DNA of 58,103 nucleotides, taken from JBBQUP01 sp038212305 (GTDB lineage: Bacteria > Bacteroidota > Bacteroidia > Bacteroidales > Marinilabiliaceae). The first letter of the stretch is position 1. Every line of letters begins with the position of its first letter. Both the position numbers and the translations under genes were made by a program. Below, piece after piece: positions 46,510-55,642 of the stretch. The notes under the pieces were generated by a model. The model did no database searches, was not told where the DNA came from, and was given only the letters and a program-made list of their open reading frames with translations. The stretch covers positions 1 to 58,103 of the forward strand of contig JBBQUP010000008.1 of the NCBI GenBank assembly GCA_038212305.1. The letters are read 5' to 3'.

Positions 46510-47211
46510 ATGGATAAACAAGGTAATACTTATACATTTATATATGCTTCGGTAATGGTAATTGCAGTAGCCTCAATTCTTGCTTATTTGTCGCAAGCGT
46601 TAAAGCCAATGCAGGATAAGAATGCCGAGGTTGCTAAAAAAATCGAAATTTTAAAATCGGTTAATTTAGAGAGCACTGCAAACGATGCAGAAGCAAAATA
46701 TGAAAAATACATAGGTTCGAATGCTTATGTACTCAATAACAAAGGAGAGAAAATCGAAGGCAATGCTTTTACTATTGATATGGCAAAAGAGTTGAAAAAA
46801 GATACTGCTTCACGATCTTATCCAGTTTATGAGTGTTCATTGGAAAATGGAGAGAAAAAATTTATAATTCCTTTACGAGGCAAGGGATTATGGGGGCCTA
46901 TTTGGGGGTATATATCTTTAAATCAAGATAAAAACTCTATTTACGGTGCTACATTTGGTCACAAAGGCGAAACCCCTGGTTTAGGTGCTGAAATTGACAA
47001 GCCATCTTTTCAAGAACCTTTTATTGGCAAAACGCTTTTTGACGAAAATGGCAAATTTGTTTCTATTATGGTTATGAAAGCGGGCGCAGGAAAAGGAACT
47101 AATCACGAAGTGAATGCTATTTCAGGCGGAACCATTACTAGTAAAGGTGTAGAAGCAATGTTAAAGGACTGCTTAAGTGGCTATAAAATTTTCTTACAGA
47201 ATAAAAATTAA
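46510..47211 (+). CDS. nqrC: Na+-translocating NADH:quinone reductase subunit C
   Basis: A 233-aa FMN-binding subunit with one N-terminal helix (YTFIYASVMVIAVASILAYL) and a periplasmic domain. The FMN attachment motif is SGGTITSKGVEAML. The second threonine corresponds to Thr225 of Vibrio NqrC (SGATLTS). GLGAEIDKPSFQEPFIGK is another conserved block. The 17-bp gap from nqrB supports one transcript. ApbE at 49885 is the likely flavin transferase. Confidence 0.95.
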   Translation: MDKQGNTYTFIYASVMVIAVASILAYLSQALKPMQDKNAEVAKKIEILKSVNLESTANDAEAKYEKYIGSNAYVLNNKGEKIEGNAFTIDMAKELKKDTASRSYPVYECSLENGEKKFIIPLRGKGLWGPIWGYISLNQDKNSIYGATFGHKGETPGLGAEIDKPSFQEPFIGKTLFDENGKFVSIMVMKAGAGKGTNHEVNAISGGTITSKGVEAMLKDCLSGYKIFLQNKN

Positions 47212-47216
47212 ATATT

Positions 47217-47876
47217 ATGAGCGAAGCAAAAGAACCTTTGTTTTCTGCCAAGAACTTAAAATTAATTACGTCTCCTCTTGGAATCCAAAATCCTATTACC
47301 ATACAGGTTTTAGGGATTTGTTCGGCGTTGGCAGTTACTGCTAAATTAGAGCCAGCCATCGTAATGGGGATTTCCGTAACCTTTGTAGTTATTTTTTCGA
47401 ATTTAATTATATCCTTACTTCGAAATACAATTCCATCACGAATTAGAATTATTGTGCAGTTAGTTGTTGTTGCTGCTTTGGTAATTATTGTCGATCAAAT
47501 TCTAAAAGCTTTTGCTTATGAGGTTAGTAAACAACTTTCCGTATTTGTTGGGTTAATTATTACCAATTGTATTTTAATGGGGCGTTTGGAAGCGTTTGCT
47601 TTGGGTAATAAACCCTGGCCGAGTGTTTTGGATGGAGTAGGTAATGGAGCTGGTTATGCTTTAATTCTAATTATTGTCGCTTTTTTCAGAGAAGTTTTTG
47701 GAAGTGGAACCATTTCATTACCTGGATTTGAATCAATTCATATTTTTCCTCAAGCATTTTATGACTTAGGATATATGAATAATGGTTTTATGATTTTACC
47801 TCCAATGGCCTTGATTACAGTAGGAATTATTATTTGGGTCCAGAGGTCTCGTAATAAATCGTTAATTGAACATTAA
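47217..47876 (+). CDS. nqrD: Na+-translocating NADH:quinone reductase subunit D
   Basis: A 219-aa six-helix membrane subunit. Cys35 (GICSALAVTAKLEPA) and Cys118 (IITNCILMGRLEAFA) are the two cysteines that bind the iron centre between NqrD and NqrE. The gene starts 5 bp after nqrC. Confidence 0.96.
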   Translation: MSEAKEPLFSAKNLKLITSPLGIQNPITIQVLGICSALAVTAKLEPAIVMGISVTFVVIFSNLIISLLRNTIPSRIRIIVQLVVVAALVIIVDQILKAFAYEVSKQLSVFVGLIITNCILMGRLEAFALGNKPWPSVLDGVGNGAGYALILIIVAFFREVFGSGTISLPGFESIHIFPQAFYDLGYMNNGFMILPPMALITVGIIIWVQRSRNKSLIEH

Positions 47877-47893
47877 ACCCGAAAATTTAGGAC

Positions 47894-48508
47894 ATGGAAC
47901 TGTTAAATATTTTTATTAAGTCAATATTTATTGAGAATATGATTTTCGCATACTTCTTGGGTATGTGTTCATATTTGGCTGTATCGAAAACTGTAAAAAC
48001 TTCTTTCGGATTAGGTATAGCCGTTGTTTTTGTATTAGGAATTACCGTGCCGGTAAATTATTTGTTAAACAAATATGTTTTAAGCGAAGGGGCATTAGAT
48101 TGGATTAGTAAAGATTTAGCAACCGTTGACTTAGGCTTCTTGAGTTTTATTGTATTTATAGCAGTTATTGCGTCAATGGTTCAATTGGTTGAGATGATTG
48201 TAGAGAAGTTTGCACCTGCATTATATACCCAATTGGGAATTTTCCTTCCCTTAATTGCTGTAAACTGTGCTATTTTGGGAGGATCGCTATTTATGCAAGA
48301 ACGTGGTTATCAAACCCTTTCTGAAGCTACTGTTTTTGGGTTTGGTTCAGGAATAGGATGGTTGTTGGCCATTGTCGGAATTGCTGCGATACGCGAAAAA
48401 TTGCGCTACTCAAATGTGCCGGCTCCGTTACGCGGATTAGGAATAACCTTTATCGTTACTGGTTTAATGGGGATTGCGTTTATGAGTTTTATGGGAATTC
48501 AATTGTAA
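47894..48508 (+). CDS. nqrE: Na+-translocating NADH:quinone reductase subunit E
   Basis: A 204-aa six-helix subunit homologous to NqrD in inverted topology. Cys25 (GMCSYLAVSK) and Cys125 (AVNCAILGGSLFMQ) complete the iron centre. Conserved GFGSGIGWLLAIV and VPAPLRGLGITFI are present. The start is 17 bp after nqrD. Confidence 0.96.
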   Translation: MELLNIFIKSIFIENMIFAYFLGMCSYLAVSKTVKTSFGLGIAVVFVLGITVPVNYLLNKYVLSEGALDWISKDLATVDLGFLSFIVFIAVIASMVQLVEMIVEKFAPALYTQLGIFLPLIAVNCAILGGSLFMQERGYQTLSEATVFGFGSGIGWLLAIVGIAAIREKLRYSNVPAPLRGLGITFIVTGLMGIAFMSFMGIQL

Positions 48509-48533
48509 GTAAAAGGACAAAAATATCAGTAAA

Positions 48534-49799
48534 ATGGTTTTATTTGGAAGTGTAAGTACTTTAGCTTTAATAGAAATTAGTGTAGTTGCCTTTTTGTTGG
48601 TTATGCTAATACTGGTATCAGTTCTTCTGTATGCTAAAACAAAGTTAACTCCCTCGGGAGTTGTAAAAATAAAAATTAACGATGGTGAGGCCGAATTAGA
48701 AGTTAATCCGGGACAAACGTTACTTTCGGCTTTGGGAGGCAGTAAAATATTTCTACCATCGGCTTGCGGTGGAGGAGGTACATGCGCCATGTGTCGTTGT
48801 CAGGTTCAGGATGGCGCAGGCTCAATCCTTCCTACCGAAACTGGTTATTTTACGCGCAAGGAGCAAGCCGAACATTGGCGTTTAGCTTGTCAGGTAAAAG
48901 TACGCGAAGACATTTCGATGCTTATCTCTCACGAAATTTTAGGTATAAAAAAATGGGATTGTGAAGTGGTGTCGAATAATAACGTAGCTACGTTTATTAA
49001 AGAATTTGTGGTTAAACTACCCGAAGGCGAAATACTTGACTTTAAATCGGGAGGGTACATTCAGATTGACGTTCCTAAAATTAATGTCGATTTTAAAGAT
49101 ATAGTTGTCGGTGAGAAGTATCGCGAAGAGTGGGAGAAATTTGGCATGTTCGATTTAAAGATGAAGAATCCGGAAGCTACTTTTAGAGCGTACTCAATGG
49201 CCAATCATCCAGCCGAAGGGAATATTGTTATGCTGAACATTCGTATCGCTACACCGCCTTGGGATCGTGTTGCTGGTAAATTTATGAGTGTGAATTCAGG
49301 TATTTGTAGCTCATATATTTTCTCTCGTAATCCAGGTGATAAAGTTACCATTTCGGGTCCTTATGGAGAGTTTTTCATAAAAGACACTCAGCGCGAAATA
49401 ATGTTTATTGGAGGAGGTGCTGGTATGGCTCCAATGCGTTCTCATATCTTTCATTTGTTTCAAACTGCCAAAACGGGTCGTAGAGTAACGTTTTGGTATG
49501 GAGCTCGTTCTCGCAAAGAGATTTTTTACGAAGATCAGTTTAAAGCTATTGAAACCGCTTTTCCTAATTTTAAGTTTACAATAGCACTTTCGGAGCCTCT
49601 TCCTAGTGATAACTGGGATGGACCGGTTGGTTTTATCCATCAGGTGATTAACGATAATTATTTATCGAAGCATGAGGAGCCTGAGGATATTGAGTATTAT
49701 TTGTGTGGTCCACCAATGATGAATTCGGCCGTTAATGAAATGCTTTACGATTTGGGAGTGCCCGATGAGATGATTGCTTTTGACGACTTTGGATCTTAA
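48534..49799 (+). CDS. nqrF: Na+-translocating NADH:quinone reductase subunit F
   Basis: A 421-aa NADH-oxidising subunit with one N-terminal membrane helix (about 11-33). A plant-type 2Fe-2S domain with ligands Cys78, Cys84, Cys87 and Cys119 (ACGGGGTCAMCRC, RLACQV) follows. Then come the FAD domain (RAYSMANHPAE) and the NADH domain (GGGAGMAPMRSH, YGARSRKEIFYEDQF, YLCGPPMM). It ends AFDDFG, as is usual. It is the last gene of the operon, followed after 8 bp by a terminator. Confidence 0.97.
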   Translation: MVLFGSVSTLALIEISVVAFLLVMLILVSVLLYAKTKLTPSGVVKIKINDGEAELEVNPGQTLLSALGGSKIFLPSACGGGGTCAMCRCQVQDGAGSILPTETGYFTRKEQAEHWRLACQVKVREDISMLISHEILGIKKWDCEVVSNNNVATFIKEFVVKLPEGEILDFKSGGYIQIDVPKINVDFKDIVVGEKYREEWEKFGMFDLKMKNPEATFRAYSMANHPAEGNIVMLNIRIATPPWDRVAGKFMSVNSGICSSYIFSRNPGDKVTISGPYGEFFIKDTQREIMFIGGGAGMAPMRSHIFHLFQTAKTGRRVTFWYGARSRKEIFYEDQFKAIETAFPNFKFTIALSEPLPSDNWDGPVGFIHQVINDNYLSKHEEPEDIEYYLCGPPMMNSAVNEMLYDLGVPDEMIAFDDFGS

Positions 49800-49807
49800 A
49801 TATTTGA

Positions 49808-49830
49808 AGCCTCATTATGAGGCTTTTTTT
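49808..49830 (+). terminator. rho-independent terminator after nqrF
   Basis: AGCCTCA-TTA-TGAGGCT (49808-49824) is followed by seven T. It separates the nqr operon from apbE, which lies 85 bp downstream of the nqrF stop. Confidence 0.9.
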
Positions 49831-49884
49831 ATTTGAATTATTATTTTACATGGGATTATACTTACCGAAGTAATTAAATAGAAT

Positions 49885-50880
49885 ATGAAAATAGCATTAG
49901 GTCTCTTATTATCTGTTTTAATAGTTAGTTGTTCCTCTAATTCAAAGAGAGAATTTATTGTTGATGAAGGTTTGGTCTTTGGATCAACTTATCGGATTGT
50001 ATACGATAGCGATACATTGCGATCAGATAGTATTCAACGGATTTTTAAGGCAATTAATGCGAGCTTGTCAACCTATACCGATTCAAGTACTATCATGTTA
50101 ATTAATAAGAGTCAAACTGGCGGTGCGGTAGATTTTCATTTGTATGAGATTCTTAGAACAAGCTATCGAATATGGAAAGAAACCAATGGAGCATTTGATC
50201 TTACTGTGGGACCTCTGGTTAATGCCTGGGGATTTGGTTTCTCGAAGAAAGATAGCGTTAATCAGCAAATTATCGATAGTTTGTTGGTAGGCGTTGGAAT
50301 GGATAAGATTGCGTTTTCGAAAGATAGCCTGACTAAGCAATTTGGTCGTACACAATTGGATGTTAATGCTATAGCGCCAGGTTATTGCGGCGATTTAATT
50401 TCAGAGATGTTTAATCGCAATGGGATTAAAAATTATTTAGTCGACATAGGTGGGGAGATACGTACAAATGGTGTTAATCCTAAGCATGATAAATGGCGGG
50501 TTGGAATTGATAAACCCATCGAAGATCCATATGCTACCAATCGCGAGTTGCAGGAAGTGATTGATATTAGTGGCAAGTCATTGGCTACATCGGGTAATTA
50601 CCGAAAATACTACTATAAAAACGGAAAGAAGTATTCTCATACCATAAGTCCAAAGATAGGCTATCCTATTGAAAACGGATTGTTAAGTGTATCGGTTATT
50701 GCTAGTAAAACGATTGATGCTGATGCTTATGCCACTGCATTTATGGTTATGGGAGTTGATGTTGCGTATGAATTTGTAAAATCGCGTAAGGACTTGGATG
50801 CTTATTTTATCTATCAGAACGAAAAAGGGGAATTAGAGGTTAGGATGTCATCGGGGTTTAGAGATTATATTTCTAATTAA
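49885..50880 (+). CDS. apbE: FAD:protein FMN transferase
   Basis: Attaches FMN to the threonines of NqrB and NqrC. The 331-aa lipoprotein has a signal with lipobox LIVSC (Cys16). Conserved ApbE blocks are FGSTYRIVY, INASLSTY, TNGAFDLTVGPLVNAWGFG, LDVNAIAPGYCGDLI, LVDIGGEIRTNG, KSLATSGNYRKYY, and the metal- and FAD-binding DADAYATAFMVMG. It is directly downstream of nqrF but behind a terminator, so it probably has its own promoter or receives readthrough. Confidence 0.95.
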   Translation: MKIALGLLLSVLIVSCSSNSKREFIVDEGLVFGSTYRIVYDSDTLRSDSIQRIFKAINASLSTYTDSSTIMLINKSQTGGAVDFHLYEILRTSYRIWKETNGAFDLTVGPLVNAWGFGFSKKDSVNQQIIDSLLVGVGMDKIAFSKDSLTKQFGRTQLDVNAIAPGYCGDLISEMFNRNGIKNYLVDIGGEIRTNGVNPKHDKWRVGIDKPIEDPYATNRELQEVIDISGKSLATSGNYRKYYYKNGKKYSHTISPKIGYPIENGLLSVSVIASKTIDADAYATAFMVMGVDVAYEFVKSRKDLDAYFIYQNEKGELEVRMSSGFRDYISN

Positions 50881-50898
50881 TCGTAACGTTATAAATGA

Positions 50899-50933
50899 TA
50901 ATTGGGGATGACACGTTTGCCGATCCCCAATTA
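50899..50933. terminator. hairpin between convergent apbE and the 82-aa gene
   Basis: An 11-bp stem TAATTGGGGAT (50899-50909) / ATCCCCAATTA (50923-50933) lies 18 bp after the apbE stop. It has no strong T-run on either strand, so the terminator call is tentative. The remainder of the gap to 51097 is AT-rich with no gene. Confidence 0.6.
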
Positions 50934-51097
50934 TTAGTAACCCAAAAAAACTAGTATCTTTTAGTATCAAATATTAAACTTGAGCACCCTTTCTCTTGTA
51001 TTTTTGATATAAAAGTAAATAAAGATAATAAAAGATATTAAAATCCGAAATTAATTTAATAGAAATTTCAAGGTTTTTTTTAAGAAGTTGTAATTTG

Positions 51098-51346
51098 TTA
51101 GCAGCTTCTGATTTGCGAGTCTTCAAAACTATCGATATTCAAATGTTTTATTTTCAAACCTGATTTTTGTTCCATTTTATCTTGTGTTGTAGCACAAAAA
51201 ATTCCTCTTTTAGCCATTTCTTTATTACCACCAATATGGGTATTAGGGAATTTGCCTCCTTTTTTGAGTAGAATTTGAGTTGCAAGCATAGCCATGACTA
51301 TTGCCATAATAGCGATTGACAGTAATATGATTTGTAGCATGAGCAT
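51098..51346 (-). CDS. small single-helix membrane protein next to nqr-apbE, candidate NQR maturation factor
   Basis: An 82-aa protein. Residues 2-27 form one membrane helix (QIILLSIAIMAIVMAMLA). Then comes KKGGKFPNTHIGGNKEMAKRG, then IFCATTQDKM with Cys51, and a polar tail ending in Cys82. I recall this KFPNTH(I/V)GGN...GI-x-CA pattern as common in small uncharacterised Bacteroidota proteins. Topology and the position next to apbE resemble NqrM (DUF539), the NQR iron-centre factor of proteobacteria, but only one of its four cysteines has a counterpart, so the link is inference. Convergent with apbE. The start may be Met1 or Met3. Confidence 0.7.
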   Translation of the reverse strand: MLMLQIILLSIAIMAIVMAMLATQILLKKGGKFPNTHIGGNKEMAKRGIFCATTQDKMEQKSGLKIKHLNIDSFEDSQIRSC

Positions 51347-51470
51347 TTTTTTTGTAAAAATAGATTTAATAATTCAACAAACGAAAAACAAAACTGTTTG
51401 ATTGAAATGGATTTATCATCACCATAGAACTAAAATATTTTTATTTTTGTGTAAATCTTTAATTTATACC

Positions 51471-53897
51471 ATGAGTAAATCTTCAGAATCGGAACTTTAT
51501 TTTGAGCAATTTAAAAATCAGGTTTTAGGTGACTATAAATTAGCAAATGTATCGCGCCAAATGAGCCTGATTGGACGTAAAGAGGTGCTAAGTGGTAAAG
51601 CAAAGTTTGGCATTTTTGGTGATGGTAAAGAGGTGGCTCAGATTGCATTGGCTAAACAATTTAAAGACGGTGATTGGAGATCGGGGTATTACCGCGATCA
51701 AACATTTGTTTTAGCTGCCGGAATGATTACACCAAAAATATTCTTTGCGTTATTATATGGCGAGACAGATACTGAATTGAATCCAGATAATGGTGGTCGA
51801 TCATTTAATAATCATTTTGGAACTCGACTTATAGATAGTAACGATAATTGTAAGCCTTTATCAGAAATGAAATGTTCCTCTTCTGATATATCTCCAACTG
51901 CAGGGCAAATGCCTAGGTTGGTTGGTTTAGCTATGGCTTCAAAGTGTTTTCGTAATAATCCTGAATTAAAAAATCTAACACAATTTAGCCATTCGGGTAA
52001 CGAAGTGGCTTTTGCAACCATTGGCGATGCAAGTACCTCTGAAGGTCATTTTTTTGAAACAATGAATGCAGCTGCCGTTATGCAAATTCCTATGGCTGTA
52101 TCGGTTTGGGATGATGGTTATGGAATTTCGGTGCCTAAAAAACTGCAAACAGTACACGAAAATATTTCTAAAGCACTAAAAGGATTCGAAAAAGGTGCGA
52201 GAGATGTTAATGGCATTAAAATATATACTGCAAAAGGGTGGGATTATCCCGGTCTTTGTCAAATGTACGAGCAAGGTATTGAACTCTGTAGAACCCAACA
52301 TCTACCCATATTATTTCATGTTGATGAACTAACACAGCCTCTAGGACATAGTACCTCTGGATCGCACGAGCGTTACAAGTCGTCGGAACGATTAGAATGG
52401 GAAAAGCAAATCGATTGCATTGTTCAAATGCGAAAATGGATAATAGAATCGGGATTATCAACCCATAACGTATTGGATGGATTAGAGGATGAAGCTTTTC
52501 ATGAAGTTAAATTGGCTCAAAAGGAAGCTTATTTCGATTTTTACGATCAGATAGAAAAGGAAAAAAATGAGCTGTTAAGTATTATAAACCTTAAATCATG
52601 CGTTTGTGATATTCACAATCAATCAAAAATTTCGGAGTATGTCGATCAGTTGAATTCAGTTATTTCAATATCACGTAAAGATGTTTTAAGCACCGCTCGG
52701 AAAATTCTTCGTCACATGTGTTCGTCGTGCAATAAGCTTGGTGGATTGAAAGAAGAATTGAAGTTATGGGTGCGTAATTATTACGAAATGACGCATGAGC
52801 TATATTCGGCTCATTTATATAGCGAAAGTCCTAAATCGGCCTTAAATGTGGCAAGCGTCGCACCTATATATAACGCTGACTCGCCAATGGTTCCTGGTCG
52901 TGAAATTATTCGTGATAATTTCGATTTTCTTTTAGGTAACAATCCTAAAGTATTGATTTTCGGTGAAGATTCGGGGCAATTAGGAGGCGTTAATCAAACG
53001 CTCGAAGGGTTGCAGAAAAAATATGGCGAATGGCGCGTGAGAGATACCGGTATTCACGAAACAACCATTATTGGTATGGGTATTGGTTTAGCCTTGCGCG
53101 GATTAAGGCCAATTGCTGAAATCCAATATTTCGATTATTTGTTGTATGCTTTGCAAACCATCAGCGACGATTTAGCTACTACTCGTTATCGAACCAAAAA
53201 TGGTCAAATGGCTCCCTTGATCATATCTACTCGTGGCCATAGGTTGGAGGGGATTTGGCACTCTGGCTCACCTATGAGTATGGTTATTAGTGCTATACGT
53301 GGCGTGTATGTTTGTGTGCCTCGCGATATGACTCGTGCTGCAGGCTTTTACAATACACTGCTCGAAGGTACTGATCCCGGTTTAATAATTGAACCATTAA
53401 ATGGCTATCGTGTTCGTGAAAAACGTCCAGCAAATATTGGTGAATATAAAATTCCGCTGGGATGTCCCGAGATTATTCGTAGTGGCGACCATGTCACCTT
53501 GGTCACTTATGGTCCATGTGTTCGAATTGGGTTAGAGGCCGTTGAGCAGTTGGCTGAGATTGGTATTTCGGTTGAAATTGTGGATGTGCAAACGTTGTTA
53601 CCCTTCGATATTCATCATATAATAACCGAATCAATTAAAAAAACAGGCCGCGTTGTGTTTTTTGATGAAGATGTGCCGGGTGGTGCTACTGCTTATATGA
53701 TGCAGCAAGTTGTTGAAGGTCAGAAGGCATTCTATTATTTAGATTCAAATCCAGTAACCGTTTCGGCTAAAAATCATCGTCCTGCTTATGGTACCGATGG
53801 TGATTATTTTAGTAATCCAAGTGCCGAAGATGTCTTTGAAGCCATCTATGCCCTTATGTCAGATGCTTATCCTGACAAGTATTCACCAATTTATTAG
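51471..53897 (+). CDS. 2-oxoacid dehydrogenase E1 component, fused alpha and beta subunits
   Basis: An 808-aa thiamine-diphosphate enzyme of the branched-chain or pyruvate E1 type. The alpha half (about 1-430) has the ThDP motif GDASTSEGHFFETMNAA, VWDDGYGISVP, SHSGNE, and the HSTSGSHERYK phosphorylation-loop-like region. The beta half (about 475-808) has VLIFGEDSGQLGG, RVRDTGIHETTIIGMGIGLA, ISTRGHRLEGIWHSGSP, PLNGYR, VTYGPCVRIGLEA and VVFFDEDVPGGATAYM. The linker has a CSSC pair (HMCSSCNK). The frame is open to 51402, but ATG 51471 matches. No E2 or E3 gene is nearby, so the substrate is not set by context. Confidence 0.9.
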   Translation: MSKSSESELYFEQFKNQVLGDYKLANVSRQMSLIGRKEVLSGKAKFGIFGDGKEVAQIALAKQFKDGDWRSGYYRDQTFVLAAGMITPKIFFALLYGETDTELNPDNGGRSFNNHFGTRLIDSNDNCKPLSEMKCSSSDISPTAGQMPRLVGLAMASKCFRNNPELKNLTQFSHSGNEVAFATIGDASTSEGHFFETMNAAAVMQIPMAVSVWDDGYGISVPKKLQTVHENISKALKGFEKGARDVNGIKIYTAKGWDYPGLCQMYEQGIELCRTQHLPILFHVDELTQPLGHSTSGSHERYKSSERLEWEKQIDCIVQMRKWIIESGLSTHNVLDGLEDEAFHEVKLAQKEAYFDFYDQIEKEKNELLSIINLKSCVCDIHNQSKISEYVDQLNSVISISRKDVLSTARKILRHMCSSCNKLGGLKEELKLWVRNYYEMTHELYSAHLYSESPKSALNVASVAPIYNADSPMVPGREIIRDNFDFLLGNNPKVLIFGEDSGQLGGVNQTLEGLQKKYGEWRVRDTGIHETTIIGMGIGLALRGLRPIAEIQYFDYLLYALQTISDDLATTRYRTKNGQMAPLIISTRGHRLEGIWHSGSPMSMVISAIRGVYVCVPRDMTRAAGFYNTLLEGTDPGLIIEPLNGYRVREKRPANIGEYKIPLGCPEIIRSGDHVTLVTYGPCVRIGLEAVEQLAEIGISVEIVDVQTLLPFDIHHIITESIKKTGRVVFFDEDVPGGATAYMMQQVVEGQKAFYYLDSNPVTVSAKNHRPAYGTDGDYFSNPSAEDVFEAIYALMSDAYPDKYSPIY

Positions 53898-54090
53898 AAT
53901 CGTAAACAGAAATAAGCTACATTCAGTTGAATAAGGCAGTCTTAAAACCATTGATTTATATGCACAATTACCCAAAAGCCACGAAAACGATAATAAGACC
54001 CTATGATCCTAAGATCCAATAGCCGATCGAATACTTAATAGCTTTTTAAAATATCATTATAAAACAGAGAAGAAAAGCCATTAAAAGTGA

Positions 54091-54098
54091 TATGTTTG
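54091..54098 (+). promoter_or_regulatory. possible -7 box of the creD promoter
   Basis: TATGTTTG fits TAnnTTTG and ends 40 bp before the creD ATG at 54139. No matching -33 box was found. Confidence 0.4.
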
Positions 54099-54138
54099 TA
54101 ATGATAAATTCAATTTAGCTGTAACAAAAAATTAATAT

Positions 54139-55503
54139 ATGACAGCAAATAAACTTTCATTTTTCGAGAGAGCTAATATTTGGATGAAAAGCTCGATAGC
54201 AATTAAGCTTATTACAATTGGGATATTAATTCTATTGTTGCTTATTCCCGTATCTATGGTTAAGGATTTAATTAGAGAGCGAGAAAATAGACAGAATGAT
54301 GCTAGTAGAGAAGTTAGTTCGAAATGGGGAGAGCAACAAACTATTAAAGGACTTATTCTTACGGTGCCATATAAGACTTTTACAAAAGTTTACGAAGGTG
54401 AAAAATCAGATAAATATAAAGTTGTTGAAACAATAGAATATGCACATTTCTTGCCCGACAATTTAAATATTAAAGGAGATGTTTCACCTGAAATTAGATA
54501 TAGAGGTATCTATGAGGTAATTGTATATAATTCAAAGATTAAAATTTATGGAGATTTTTCAACTCCAAACTTTGATGATTGGAAGATTAAAGAAGATAAT
54601 ATTATTTGGGAAGATGCATTTATATCTTTAGGCTTATCTGATTTAAGAAGTATTCAAAAAAATATTTCTATCAAATGGGATAATCAACAGTTTTATTTCA
54701 ACCCAGGTTTAGCAACTAACGATGTTATAAACAATGGAATAAGCACAAAACTGCCTATTGTAAAAGAGGGCTCAATAAAGATAAAACATGAATACTCTTT
54801 AGATATAAATTTCAATGGAAGTACCAGTTTGAATTTTATTCCACTTGGAAAATTAACAACAGTCGATATTAATTCTACATGGAAAAGTCCTAGTTTTATT
54901 GGAGCATTTCTTCCTGATAACAGAGTAATTAATAATGATGGGTTTTCAGCAACATGGGAAGTTTTACATTTAAACCGTTCATTTCCTCAGAGTTTTAGAA
55001 GTTCTATTCATGATATAGATGAATCCTCATTTGGTGTAAATTTAATTGTGCCAGTAGATGAATATCAGAAAAGTTTGCGCTCAGCTAAATATGCAGTAAT
55101 GTTTATAACATTAACATTTTTGATCTTCTTTTTTGTTCAAATTTTAAATAAAGTGAGAATTCATCCTATTCAATATATTATTGTTGGTTTAGCATTGTGT
55201 GTGTTTTATACTCTATTAATAGCATTGTCAGAGCATATTGCATTTAATTTTAGTTATCTGATTTCTAGCATTTCAATTATAGGGTTAATAACCTTTTATG
55301 CTCGAAGCATTTTTAGCAACAAAAAACTGACATTGATAATAGGACTAATTCTTACATTGTTGTATCTATTTATTTATTCAATAATTCAGATGGAGGACTA
55401 TGCATTACTTATGGGTAGTATAGGTTTATTTATAGTTTTGGCTATTATAATGTATTTGTCAAGAAAGATAGATTGGTATGATATAAAGACTGAAGAGAAA
55501 TAA
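54139..55503 (+). CDS. creD: CreD family inner membrane protein
   Basis: A 454-aa protein. One N-terminal helix (about 21-42, IKLITIGILILLLLIPVSMV) is followed by a large periplasmic domain of about 280 residues (VSSKWGEQQTIKGLILTVPY, TWEVLHLNRSFPQS, SSFGVNLIVPVDEYQKSLRSAKYAVMFI). A C-terminal bundle of about five to six helices follows. This is the full CreD arrangement (E. coli about 450 aa). CreD is linked to envelope stress and colicin tolerance; its biochemical role is unknown. No CreBC two-component genes are present here. Confidence 0.9.
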   Translation: MTANKLSFFERANIWMKSSIAIKLITIGILILLLLIPVSMVKDLIRERENRQNDASREVSSKWGEQQTIKGLILTVPYKTFTKVYEGEKSDKYKVVETIEYAHFLPDNLNIKGDVSPEIRYRGIYEVIVYNSKIKIYGDFSTPNFDDWKIKEDNIIWEDAFISLGLSDLRSIQKNISIKWDNQQFYFNPGLATNDVINNGISTKLPIVKEGSIKIKHEYSLDINFNGSTSLNFIPLGKLTTVDINSTWKSPSFIGAFLPDNRVINNDGFSATWEVLHLNRSFPQSFRSSIHDIDESSFGVNLIVPVDEYQKSLRSAKYAVMFITLTFLIFFFVQILNKVRIHPIQYIIVGLALCVFYTLLIALSEHIAFNFSYLISSISIIGLITFYARSIFSNKKLTLIIGLILTLLYLFIYSIIQMEDYALLMGSIGLFIVLAIIMYLSRKIDWYDIKTEEK

Positions 55504-55642
55504 AGCCAGTACACAATAATGGCAATAAGAAACATCTGGCAGCGGCAGTTTAAGGCGGGTTTTATACTCGCGCGCAAACTATCGCTAAATAAAGCAGGAA
55601 ATCAACCTGTAAATCCGCCACTTTTCATGTAGCAAAAAAACT

